Shown one piece after another: positions 44,601-51,776 of a stretch of DNA of 64,000 nt. How positions within the stretch are numbered: position 1 is the first letter of the stretch; the number at the start of each line of letters is the position of its first letter. The DNA comes from Liolophura sinensis (Eukaryota; Mollusca; Polyplacophora; Chitonida; Chitonidae): assembly GCF_032854445.1 (NCBI RefSeq), contig NC_088306.1:23221764-23285763 (forward strand), in the 5' to 3' direction. Below the pieces are notes generated by a model. It saw only the letters and a program-made list of their open reading frames with translations. It was not told where the DNA came from and made no database searches. A program made the translations under genes and the position numbers.

Positions 44601-45792
44601 CAGGCCATGTATGGAGTATGATTTAAAGAATATAGAAAACAACAAATGTTAAAATTCCAGGCCATCATTAAATCTATGTTTCTTAGGGTTAACCAGGCTG
44701 ACTGTCCAAACAAGGGTATTATCAGACTTTAGAGGGAATATTATTTTTTGTCTAATTTCTTTAAAGCCTATTTCTTCAAACCCTGTTTCTTTAAACCCTA
44801 TTTTGTCAAACCTTATTTCATCAGACCCTATTTTGTCAAACTGTATTTGTCAAACCATATTTCTGGTGGGGTTGTGTTAGCTGCAATAAAGAATTTTTTT
44901 GAAGGGTCGCCGGGTTCAAACAAAAAGTTGATAAATCCATTCGAGCAGTGGCTTTTGAGTGTCTTTGGGTAGATGTTGAAAGCTTGTTGCCCTCTTCATT
45001 GATCTTCTCAAGACGATGTGGCTAACCGAAGATTTAAGTCTTCATACTCTAAACTGGCTCAGGAGTTGCCTTTATCCCAAAAGTTGATCGTATTGTTTTC
45101 CCACTGTGTTAATTAAAATTGATTGTTATAAGAAGAGATGGGAGACATCAGATTTTGTTAAACATGTGCCTGTATTATATTCCTTGGTTTATATGAGTGA
45201 GGAATGATTAATAGTGACTTGGCCTGTGTTCTGTTTACCAGAGTTTTGCGAGAACCATTAGGTAATGTTCACTTTGCCAGCACAGAGACTGCCACGTATT
45301 ATGCGGGTTATATGGAAGGGGCAATACAGGCAGGAGAGCGAGCAGCAAGGGAGGTAAATGTACATGTAATTCTGTTTGTTTGTTTGTTTGATTTGACTGT
45401 TGGGATCCAGATTTTTGCAGCTTTATTCACAGAGACACGAAGGTGAAAATAATGTCTACATAACAAGGGAGTTAAGGCAAAACTCTCATGCCCAAAACTA
45501 GGCTTTGTTGACGCTCTGTACTGACAGTTATGTGGTCTAACGTACTCTACTCACAGCTCATTCCAGCGCATAACTTCTTCAGGTGCTGTGTTCAATGGGT
45601 CGAATTGAGCAAGCTGAAATCTGGCAGGAAGAGCCTGAGTCATTGGATCACCCTGCAGCTGACCTTGAACTGACCTTGGTGGAGAAAATGCTGCCCTCTG
45701 TTGGCAGTGTGCTCGTTTTTCTTGCTTCAGGGGCCAGTGTTGCCCTGGCTTACGTCACTCACAGATACCTCACTGTTCCAGACAATGTTTGA
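29611..45792 (+). CDS. MAO: Monoamine oxidase (flavin-containing), complete 13-exon gene with one frameshift
   Basis: Oxidative deamination of amines with covalent FAD, on the outer mitochondrial membrane. Exons: 29611-29656, 31875-31972, 32907-33044, 33702-33806, 35071-35162, 35918-36059, 36568-36720, 38108-38267, 41398-41543, 42827-42884, 44122-44219, 45242-45353, 45583-45792. All junctions are GT-AG and all phases agree. The sum is 1,558 nt, which is 519 codons plus one base; the surplus T lies in exon 9. Corrected length is 518 residues, against 520 in human MAO-B. Seen: FAD motif VGAGISG with [21 protein letters not shown], the flavin-adjacent Lys in GSVIK, DDTKPDG, MGF/ILA, DW...EEYSGGCF with the flavin Cys, [16 protein letters not shown], and a C-terminal hydrophobic anchor after MLPSVGS. 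Introns 2 and 8 hold minisatellites. It could be a working gene with an assembly error, or a recently broken allele. Confidence 0.93.
31041..31214 (+). CDS. Putative terminal coding exon or retro-fragment inside MAO intron 1, unknown product
   Basis: After an acceptor-like ttacag (or the earlier aaacag at 31021) an open frame reads [16 protein letters not shown], then [18 protein letters not shown], then [23 protein letters not shown] and TAG. It is richer in GC and CpG than its surroundings and predicts an amphipathic helix followed by a polar tail, which looks coding. I recognise no family. It cannot be part of MAO, because exons 1 and 2 join in phase without it. It may be the last exon of a nested gene, or a fragment of a processed copy. 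Confidence 0.35.
   Translation, partial: ALSADLSNLKSVSKHVVAVRLRLAQERFRQGLTKPDSSNLSDPPMVSVTYIEHFEAS
31764..31781 (+). repeat. Poly-G run of 18
   Basis: Uninterrupted G tract in MAO intron 1, followed by GT-rich sequence. Length in the assembly is likely unreliable. Confidence 0.8.
32040..32728 (+). repeat. Minisatellite, about 44 bp x 15, in MAO intron 2
   Basis: Unit words: caacaattcataacaatgtg, taaatacatgtatgtagtg, taaag. Every unit carries the palindrome atacatgtat. Units differ by point changes (gtgtaaatc versus gtttaaagc) and small deletions. Confidence 0.9.
33138..33189 (+). repeat. Short tandem (aggcttcag)n
   Basis: Four to five units of caggcttcag with short variable spacers, in MAO intron 3. 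Confidence 0.7.
33370..33560 (+). repeat. Unclassified interspersed repeat F, copy 1
   Basis: Shares gaccaatcataatcagtatt, ggtcaacc, gatgtccca, ttgctttcactgggaatgga, gtggtgggac and ttggatc-like words with 37040-37255. Both copies lie in MAO introns (3 and 7) in the same direction. Confidence 0.65.
33873..34122 (+). repeat. SINE family B, head missing
   Basis: Runs from catgaaggggata through a G-rich insert, gtaaagcgtctcggtgaagc, aaggaggcacattacatgca, ccttcatcgtcatatg to ttaaaccccaagcactcc. Confidence 0.75.
34194..34336 (-). repeat. SINE family A, diverged
   Basis: Shows ttatttgattggtattttat, aagaatatttctctt, cagcattattgtggga, gttgctggga. Many former CpG positions read TG or CA. Confidence 0.65.
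34385..34895 (+). repeat. Unclassified interspersed repeat E, longest copy
   Basis: Landmarks as in 2110-2575, continuing with ccataaagcctatctttaat, caagtgtttcaacgcctttaa, aagtacatttatgcatag and ggtctatctagcaat, all of which reappear near 51000-51170. Located in MAO intron 4. Confidence 0.75.
36152..36396 (-). repeat. SINE family A, full-length
   Basis: Tail ttatttatttgattggtat first, then cagcattatgttgggaggaa, gaacccgagggaaaccca, agccagcataagctggactt, then the head ending accactcgaccacgg. In MAO intron 6. Confidence 0.8.
37040..37255 (+). repeat. Unclassified interspersed repeat F, copy 2
   Basis: Second copy, in MAO intron 7: gaccagtcataagcagtatt, gatgtccc, tcaggaatggaatgaaa, ggggtggtgggac. 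Confidence 0.65.
37478..37745 (+). repeat. SINE family C
   Basis: tRNA-like start (tgcatcggcctcgaagtcgg, gagatcaaacctgg), then ctcgcttggcgttcagcgag, ataatgtgactgggtggggt, gtcatatc, ttgccctgccat. In MAO intron 7. Confidence 0.7.
37828..38055 (+). repeat. SINE family A, full-length
   Basis: Head ctgtggcctagtggttagcg, then gcagcacaatac where less decayed copies read gcagcgtaatgac. The tail (aaagcaccaatgaaataaat) ends about 50 bp before MAO exon 8. Confidence 0.75.
38984..39178 (+). repeat. Tandem repeat of about 15-17 bp (gatgattgtgctctgta)
   Basis: Eleven or so units in MAO intron 8, a short distance before the 62-bp minisatellite. Confidence 0.8.
39351..41308 (+). repeat. Minisatellite, 62 bp x about 31, in MAO intron 8
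   Basis: Unit words: cagtgttgatgaatgtgcat, gatgagttgttgtagaaagt, agctgttagacttgtatgat, ga. Variation is confined to few sites (cat/cct/ctt after gtg; tat/ttt before gat; gat/ggt) plus rare small deletions. This is 1.96 kb of a 3.13-kb intron, ending about 90 bp before exon 9. Confidence 0.93.
41398..41543 (+). CDS. MAO: Monoamine oxidase exon 9, carries a +1 frameshift
   Basis: Reads [24 protein letters not shown]... to IMGF in one frame, then [17 protein letters not shown] in the next. Four T follow atgggg at 41490-41493 where three would keep MGFILA together. As given, translation stops at TGA ten bases later. Both halves are clear MAO, and downstream exons are intact and in phase. Confidence 0.88.
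41865..42165 (+). repeat. Unclassified interspersed repeat G, copy 1
   Basis: Shares gcacaccccc, tgtccatttctgtagttg, catggtaactggattgc, ggaagaaaccatagttgaca and atgtgtttatgactg with 46005-46185. In MAO intron 9. Confidence 0.6.
42495..42740 (+). repeat. SINE family A, full-length
   Basis: Head catggttagcgtgctagtgc, box B gagttcaaatcc, then gggaaggtctgccagcaacc and tgagtatggcataaaactcc with a taaa tail. MAO intron 9. Confidence 0.75.
43041..43209 (-). repeat. SINE family A
   Basis: Shows tatttatttaattggtgttt, cgacggccagcattatggtg, cgaaacccacgaccatccgc and ccttcccacgtatggcc. Truncated before the head. MAO intron 10. Confidence 0.8.
43543..43799 (+). repeat. SINE family A, full-length
   Basis: Shows tagggcctggtgtttagagt, atgacccaggagcctctcac, ggtcgctgtgagttcaagcc, accataatgctgg, gtgaaatattctta and an aataaata tail. 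MAO intron 10. Confidence 0.8.
44122..44219 (+). CDS. MAO: Monoamine oxidase exon 11, covalent flavin site
   Basis: Encodes [19 protein letters not shown] then [14 protein letters not shown], with the R codon split to exon 12. The Cys of SGGC is the residue that carries FAD through a thioether in mammalian MAO (Cys397 in MAO-B). The next residue is Phe where mammalian enzymes have the aromatic-cage Tyr398. The preceding Trp matches Trp388. Acceptor ttttgtag and donor GTCTGT are both acceptable. Confidence 0.9.
44754..44870 (+). repeat. Tandem repeat of 15 bp (tttcttcaaacccta-like), about 8 units
   Basis: In MAO intron 11. Because 15 is a multiple of three, one frame stays open and would read repeated FFKPY or FVKPY pentapeptides. 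There is no splice evidence that it is translated. Confidence 0.75.
45583..45792 (+). CDS. MAO: Monoamine oxidase exon 13, C-terminal membrane anchor
   Basis: Starts with GTG as an internal Val codon after the acceptor cttcttcag. Encodes [14 protein letters not shown], then a hydrophobic helix ([19 protein letters not shown]) and a short basic tail THRYL, stopping at TGA 45790-45792. This is the outer-mitochondrial-membrane tail anchor of MAO. Confidence 0.9.
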   Translation: MLCSMGRIEQAEIWQEEPESLDHPAADLELTLVEKMLPSVGSVLVFLASGASVALAYVTHRYLTVPDNV

Positions 45793-46323
45793 CGCAGTAG
45801 TTTGTTCTTCCATTTCTGTGTTATCCATTGCTATGATAGCCATATTAGTGCATGTAATGTGCCTCCTTGTTACAGGACGGATCAGCACCTGCTGATTTCC
45901 AGGTGTCCACTATTGTATGGATAAGAGTGATTTTATGCATGCCAAAGGTGAAAATACAGTTGTTTTGCATGTGGAGTTTTAGTTTTTGGTGGTTACATAG
46001 ATACTCGGGTGACCACTTGGCACACCCCACACTTGTTCATTTCTATCTGCAGTTGACATGGTAACTGTATTGCCAATTTTAATATATCTTCTATAAAAAT
46101 ACAAAATTATACATATAAAGGTGTCTGGAGGAAACCATAGTGCCCAGAGTACATGTAACTTGATGCATGTGTCTGACAGTTATCCTTTTAATGAATTAGC
46201 GATTCAGCAAATAGTTTTGTATAAAATGTATATGGTGTATCAGTGACCCTGTGTTAGGAACAAGTCAGTCAGTCAATCAATCAATCACAGGTTTGTTGAT
46301 CGGGGGGTTGGGAGGGGGGGAGG
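45793..46323. other. 3' flank of MAO with SINE B fragment and repeat G copy
   Basis: 45848-45898 is a reverse piece of SINE B (gcatgtaatgtgcctccttg). 46005-46185 is repeat G copy 2 (acttgttcatttctatctgc, catggtaactgtattgcc, ggaggaaaccatagtg). No unambiguous poly(A) signal could be singled out. Confidence 0.5.
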
Positions 46324-46585
46324 GGGATCTGTGGTCTAGTGATAAGCATGTGAGCGCAGCACAATGACCAGGAGGCTCTCACTAATGCATTCGTTGTGAG
46401 TTCAACTCCAGGTCATGCTGGCTTCCTTTCCGGTTGTATGTGGGAAGGTCGCCCAACAACCTGAAACCTGTCATGGGTATCCCCTGGGCTCTGCCCGGTT
46501 TCCTCCCACCATAGTGCTGGCTGCTGTCATATAAGTGAACTATTCTTGAGTACAGTGTAAAATTCCAGTCAGATAAATAAATATA
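46324..46585 (+). repeat. SINE family A, full-length
   Basis: Shows gatctgtggtctagtgataa, gagttcaactcc, ctggcttcctttccggttg, ggctctgcccggtttcctcc, then tacagtgtaaaattcc where less decayed copies read tacggcgtaaaacacc. Confidence 0.8.
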
Positions 46586-46639
46586 AATGACCATGGCCTA
46601 CAGCAATGTAAGTAATCCATTTGCATGGTACAGTATAGA

Positions 46640-46921
46640 GCAGTAGATCCAGGGTCAATCCTGGGGCGAGTCACACCTAACACCTGAAAAGAGGAAGTTG
46701 TAACATCCTCTCTTGACGTTCAGCATGAAGGGGATAGTGCATCAACTGGTCGACCCGTATCAGTATAATGGCTCGGGTAGGGTGGCTTACTTGCCTTTGG
46801 TAAGGCATCTCACTGGGGGAGCACTATATGAAAGAGCGACGGAAATCTGTCCTGCGACAAGGAGGCACATTACATGCACTAAAAGAATTCCTTTGTTTTC
46901 AAGAAAGCACTCAATCAGGTA
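46640..46921 (+). repeat. SINE family B, 5' end truncated
   Basis: Starts in the head (gtagatccagggtcaatcc) and continues cagcatgaaggggatagtgc, gtatcagtataatggctcgg, aaggaggcacattacatgca. The 3' end is degraded. Confidence 0.75.
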
Positions 46922-47454
46922 CAGTGTAATCAAGTGTCCTTAATGCAAAGATCAAGTTTGGTATCAGGCTGATAATTCTTCAGCCAGCTGGTGGATCAAA
47001 CATGACAACCAGTCACTGCAGTTTTACATATGTGTCAATTATCCAGGTGAGGGGTTTGATATCAGACAACAAGCCAAAATAATTCAACCAATCAAAATAG
47101 TTCAATGAATAAAACAGCAAAAAATGGTTTATAGATCTGATAGCTGGCCAAGTAATCAATCGAAAAGTTTGAGAAAAAGATAACAGTGAATATTATGATT
47201 TCACGAGATTAGAATACAAAAAAAAAAATATTAAAACAGATTACTGGTTTAAAAATCTTTATTTTAGCAAAACTTGTGTTGGGATTTTGTTAATTAAAAC
47301 GGAAATAGCTAATCATTGTGATAATGGAAGCATTGTTCAGGTAGCAGATTGTTTTTTGCACAGAAATGATTACCTTCATAAGTTAAATCGTGTAATGTGT
47401 AACAGACAACCAAGACATCCACTGGTGAATGCACAGCGCAGTTCTATTGCTCTA
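46922..47454. other. No feature recognised
   Basis: AT-rich DNA, no gene or repeat supported. Confidence 0.35.
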
Positions 47455-47603
47455 AAGTACGTGGGAAAGTCTGTCAGCAACCTGCGGATGGCCGTGGGTT
47501 TCCCCCGGGCTCTGCCCGGTTTCCACCCATTATAATGCTGGCCGCTACTGTATAAGTGAAATATTCTTAAGTACAGCGTAAAACACCAATCAAATAAATA
47601 AAT
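47455..47603 (+). repeat. SINE family A, 3' half
   Basis: Shows acgtgggaaagtctgtcagc, gcggatggccgtgggtttcc, gggctctgcccggtttcc, acaccaatcaaataaataaa. Confidence 0.8.
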
Positions 47604-48283
47604 GAATATTGCTCTAAAGTCAGAGTATGAAGAGCACTAGATGATTCAGAGATGATAATAATAATAATAATAACTGCTATTACAATTATGATTGGAAATG
47701 TAGTATAAAATCGAAGTTATCAATTTCATACTGAAAACAGTTGTAAGGCTATTGAAGTTGTTTTCCTTTTTTGTGTCGTGAAAAAAACATGATGGTTTCC
47801 AGCATCAAGTGATACGAATCATATGTTGCACATATTACGTCTTGTTATTTTTTTTTTTTTTTGTTACGAACAAGTAGCTCTTTCTGTTACAAAACCGATT
47901 TGTTGTTGTTTTAATTTGTTTGTATTGTGTACTGTGTTTGTAATGATTGAAGAACTAATATTCGTTGAGCTCTTTTTTTGCTCCAATTGTGTTTTATCAT
48001 GTTTTGATTTTGTTACTGTAAATGTTTTGTTTGTATTATGTTCTCTTTTTGATACAAAACTTCCGGTGTTTGTAATATATCCAACTAATGCAATAATAAT
48101 AATAATAATACTCATTGTACGGCATTGCTCTCTTTTCATGTTTTGTTACTGTTACGTCATTTGGTTGGTTGTTTTATTTGAGCATTACTCAGTAACCCAA
48201 CTGTAACAGTCTGTCTGTACAGCTAAATAAAACAGAACTACTTACATGCACAGTCAACAGTTGTTCTTGTCTCGCCCGATATC

Positions 48284-48361
48284 TAGGGATTCCTTCGTTG
48301 TCATATAACTGAACAATTGTTAAGTATGACATTAAACCCCAAGCACTGACTCGCTCACTCT
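48284..48361 (+). repeat. SINE family B, 3' end
   Basis: Shows agggattccttcgttgtcat and cattaaaccccaagcactga. Only the last 80 bp remain. Confidence 0.65.
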
Positions 48362-50784
48362 TGCCGGATATAGCATAAAAGAACTTTATATCCATTATCC
48401 CATTCATCAGTCTTTTAGACATACCTGACATTGAACATTTTTTTCACTTTGACAGCCAAATGAAATAAACTAACTTTGTCAAAATATAATTTTTTGTTTT
48501 TTTTTGTTACGCTTGTAGCATGCCTGGGAAATCAGCTTTTTTTTTGGAGATTGTGGACCAATCACAAGAATGTTTGTATGGAAACATGAATTTGAGTTTA
48601 AACAAGGCTTAATTGTCTCTATGCAGCTAAAATGTGAGAAACATCTCTTGAAATACATCACTAAATTTATAACAAGTTTTAGCAATGATTTATGTTTGGT
48701 ATACTATATATTAATTCAAATTAATATAATTACTGAAAAAAAATATGTGATAGAAAAAAAACAAAACAAATCAAGATGGCAAACTTTTTTATCTTTTAAA
48801 ACACTGCTGTGTTTTTTTTTTTATTTCCCATAGTTAAAAACTCATAGCACCGTATTTTTCTTGTATAGGTTTCCAAACAAGCAGCATTTATAGCATTTGT
48901 GCTAAAACACACATGCTTTCTGCATGATCTCTAAAGCTTTGTTGCATGATTTTCTCAGGAGTTACTGTACATGCATTTACTAAGTTGTCTAGGTATATAA
49001 TTGTGTGGTTTTCAAATTTGTGAAATTGCAGATAGCAAACTCAGGTCATCGTAGTAGACACCTACAGAGGAGACTATGACCATCTGATCCAGTACCGTCA
49101 GACGGCTTGTCAGTTTTTTTCTTCCTTCTACAATACTTTATGAAAACCATGAATTAAATAACTGTGCCTTGAGATGCATGGTAATGAATCAGTTACATAT
49201 CCATTCTTTGTACTGATGGTGTTCATGCAAACATGCACATTATATTTGAGCAGCATTATGTATCAAAATAGTATTACATCACTTTAAAAATTGTCCAATA
49301 GCATTTCAGTAGGTATAAAATATCTAAAAACATAATTGCTCTTCATTGTGGAAGACAGTATTTATCCTTGCAGCATATGGGATAACCAAGACTCTTTAGA
49401 AGAGAAAGTTTAGCTTTACATTTGCACTGGTGTGCACCCGATGTTTTGTTATTATAAGAGTATAAAAGGACATAGTAATATTTGACTGTGTGTGGGCAGA
49501 GGAGAGGTGGGGGGGGGGGGGGGGGGGGGGGTCAGAAGTGTTGTATAGCATCAGGCCTTACTTCTACCTGTGTACTATGTGATGGTATTATATTATACAT
49601 GGACCATTTGGATGGATAGGAACGGCTGAAGAATGGAAGCTGAGTATACTGCAAATGAGTTTACACATCTGGGAAATGCATGCAAGCCAAAAAATAAACT
49701 TAAACTATAATAAACTTTAAGGTATCAGATACTCAGGTGAGTGCAAACATAAATTCAGGTAATTACCTGCGTCACTTAATTAGTTAATTAAGATGAATAT
49801 GCACCTCTGAATAATTAACACTCCTTTAACAATATTTGCAGCTTGTGTTTTCATATGAAGCTTATGAATATAACATTGGGTTACATGTAAACGTAAACAT
49901 TACACAGTTTATCAGTGTATAAACAATATGTTACAAAGTCCCCCTCATACATGTTTATAACCCATTACATGTAAACATTACGTTTTGTAACGTAATGAAA
50001 CAAGAAACATTATTACATGTACATAAAAATGTAGCCTTGTGAAGGAAATATTGCAGAAACAAAAAACGTGAAATCAAAAACCAGTAAAGTTAAAATGTAT
50101 ATAGCCCCAAACATAAATAGTTACACACAGCAACATGGACATAAACATTGGTACACATTGTTACAAAAAGTTCTTACAAAGTAACAAATTGTTGTTAAAG
50201 TTTGTTACAAAACAAAAAGCTTGGCCTGCCTAGTCTGATGTAAACACTGGTCTATGTAAAGCCAGAAGTAAACAAACAATTAGAAAAGATATCCAAACAT
50301 TTTCATACAAATTTGAAAATACATATCTTTTCAAATTTGAAAAATAAATGACGTGCAGATATTGATGTTTGCATAACTTAGAGGATCTTACATAGTGAAT
50401 CTCAATCAGAGAAAACCCAGTTGTTCACGTGCAATTGTTGATAGGTTTCTGGAAGGTTTTCTTTTTCAATGTCATTAAACAGGGTAACGTGTGAAATGAT
50501 CGTTCAGGTTTTCTCCCTAGTTGGTAGCATTTCAATACACATTGTCATTGGCCAGTCATAATTAAGCTTTTCAGTGTCATGCAATAAGCTCACCACTAGC
50601 CCACTCGTAGGAGGCTAAAAGTGTTACATTACCATTCTCATTATCCTTGTGAGTCCTTGTGAGTTAAAGGCCATAGAGTAATAGCTTTAACAGAGAAATC
50701 AGCTACATATACTTTCACCTGGCCAAATCTTTTCTTCTGTTGGCTGATATCATGGATGGAATAGACTTGCCCAAACAGTAAGGT
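48362..50784. other. No gene recognised; poly-G run at 49509-49531
   Basis: AT-rich intergenic DNA between two converging genes. It includes 23 consecutive G at 49509-49531 and many acatgta words around 49880-50040. No coding segment with splice sites or a known motif was found. Confidence 0.4.
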
Positions 50785-51190
50785 TTATTTTTTCAGATTT
50801 TTCAAGAGTGGTGAAAGGCATTCAAATATTTGAATAGTAAGGTGGCCATTATAAGCCTTATTCATGGTATCTGTCAATATCACCAGAAGGAAAGAATTTT
50901 GGGGAATCTTTTATCAGTAATCTTTTACTCATGAGTAAAAAGAGTTATTCCTACATTCAGTGTCGTGATTAGAGTTGGAGAAGCTTCCTTTGACATCAGA
51001 GTTCCTTATCTCTGATTGTATGGTCCATACCTCCCCCCCCCCCCCAATTAGAATTCAAATGTTTGAACACCTTTAACTCTCTTCACAAAACTCTAAAAGA
51101 AATAAATGGAAGTACATTTATGCATTGTATTAGTTGGTCTATTTAGTGATGCCTACTTCGATTTTGAGAAATCTTTCCCTTTAATAATTT
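50785..51190 (+). repeat. Unclassified interspersed repeat E, copy 3
   Basis: Same order of landmarks as 34385-34895, including gagtggtgaaaggcattcaa, tcaccagaaggaaagaattt, cattcagtgtcgtgattaga and aagtacatttatgcattg, with a C12 run at 51034-51045. It lies in the presumed 3' UTR or flank of the - strand gene. An ATTAAA on the - strand at 51180-51185 is a possible poly(A) signal about 240 nt past the stop. Confidence 0.7.
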
Positions 51191-51422
51191 CACCATGCAA
51201 GTACAAATTTTTTACTTCCTGATATCACCTGCTGCTGGCAGAAATGTCAAGCAAAATTTCATGATAATTATTTGGGAAGCGTGAGAAATAGGTGTCTTGT
51301 AAAGCAGATCAGGTCTTGTGTACCTGTGTCGAAGTAAAGCCACTGGGTTCAAACAGAATGAGTATCAAGTTGTTGATAATACACAGTATTTGTATATAGT
51401 CTCTAACCTAACAGTTTAGATG

Positions 51423-51776
51423 TTATGCTTTGCTACGCTTTAGGACTTTGATACTCCTCTTAATGGGCACATCAGGCTCTCCCGTCCCAGCGGGGTTCTG
51501 TTTAAACGTGATGCTAGCTCTGGAGACTTTTAGTGGAATATCGGCGGGCGTCTGAGGGGCTTTCTCCGGGGGCAAGGGCTGCGCTTTTTTCACATCCAGC
51601 TTTTTCTGTGCAGGTTGAGGGGGCGGAGCTTGTTGTTGGGGAGGTGGAGCTTGTTTTTGCTTCGGGGCGGTAGCAGGGGGAGCTTGTTTCTGGGCAGGGG
51701 CTTGCTTCTGCTGAGGGGCGGGGGCTTGTTTTTGTTGAGGGGCAGGTTGTTTACCTGCTGCAGCACCACCTGGTGG
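51423..51776 (-). CDS. WKR-motif protein, last exon (KQAP-rich tail)
   Basis: 117 codons plus stop (complement of 51423-51425). Begins PPGGAAAGKQPAPQQKQAPA after the acceptor ctattttcag. It continues through repeats of KQAP, PPPQQQ and PQPAQ, then a less repetitive end DVKKAQPLPPEK ... VPIKRSIKVLKRSKA. It is low in complexity, strongly basic and likely disordered. On the + strand the same DNA reads as Gly/Leu-rich nonsense. Confidence 0.7.
   Translation of the reverse strand, partial: PPGGAAAGKQPAPQQKQAPAPQQKQAPAQKQAPPATAPKQKQAPPPQQQAPPPQPAQKKLDVKKAQPLPPEKAPQTPADIPLKVSRASITFKQNPAGTGEPDVPIKRSIKVLKRSKA

Noticed and set aside
47823-48206. 127-codon hydrophobic + frame and its 91-codon antisense partner
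   Set aside because: T-rich and (aat)n low-complexity sequence; Phe, Val, Cys and Ile runs with no domain or splice support.
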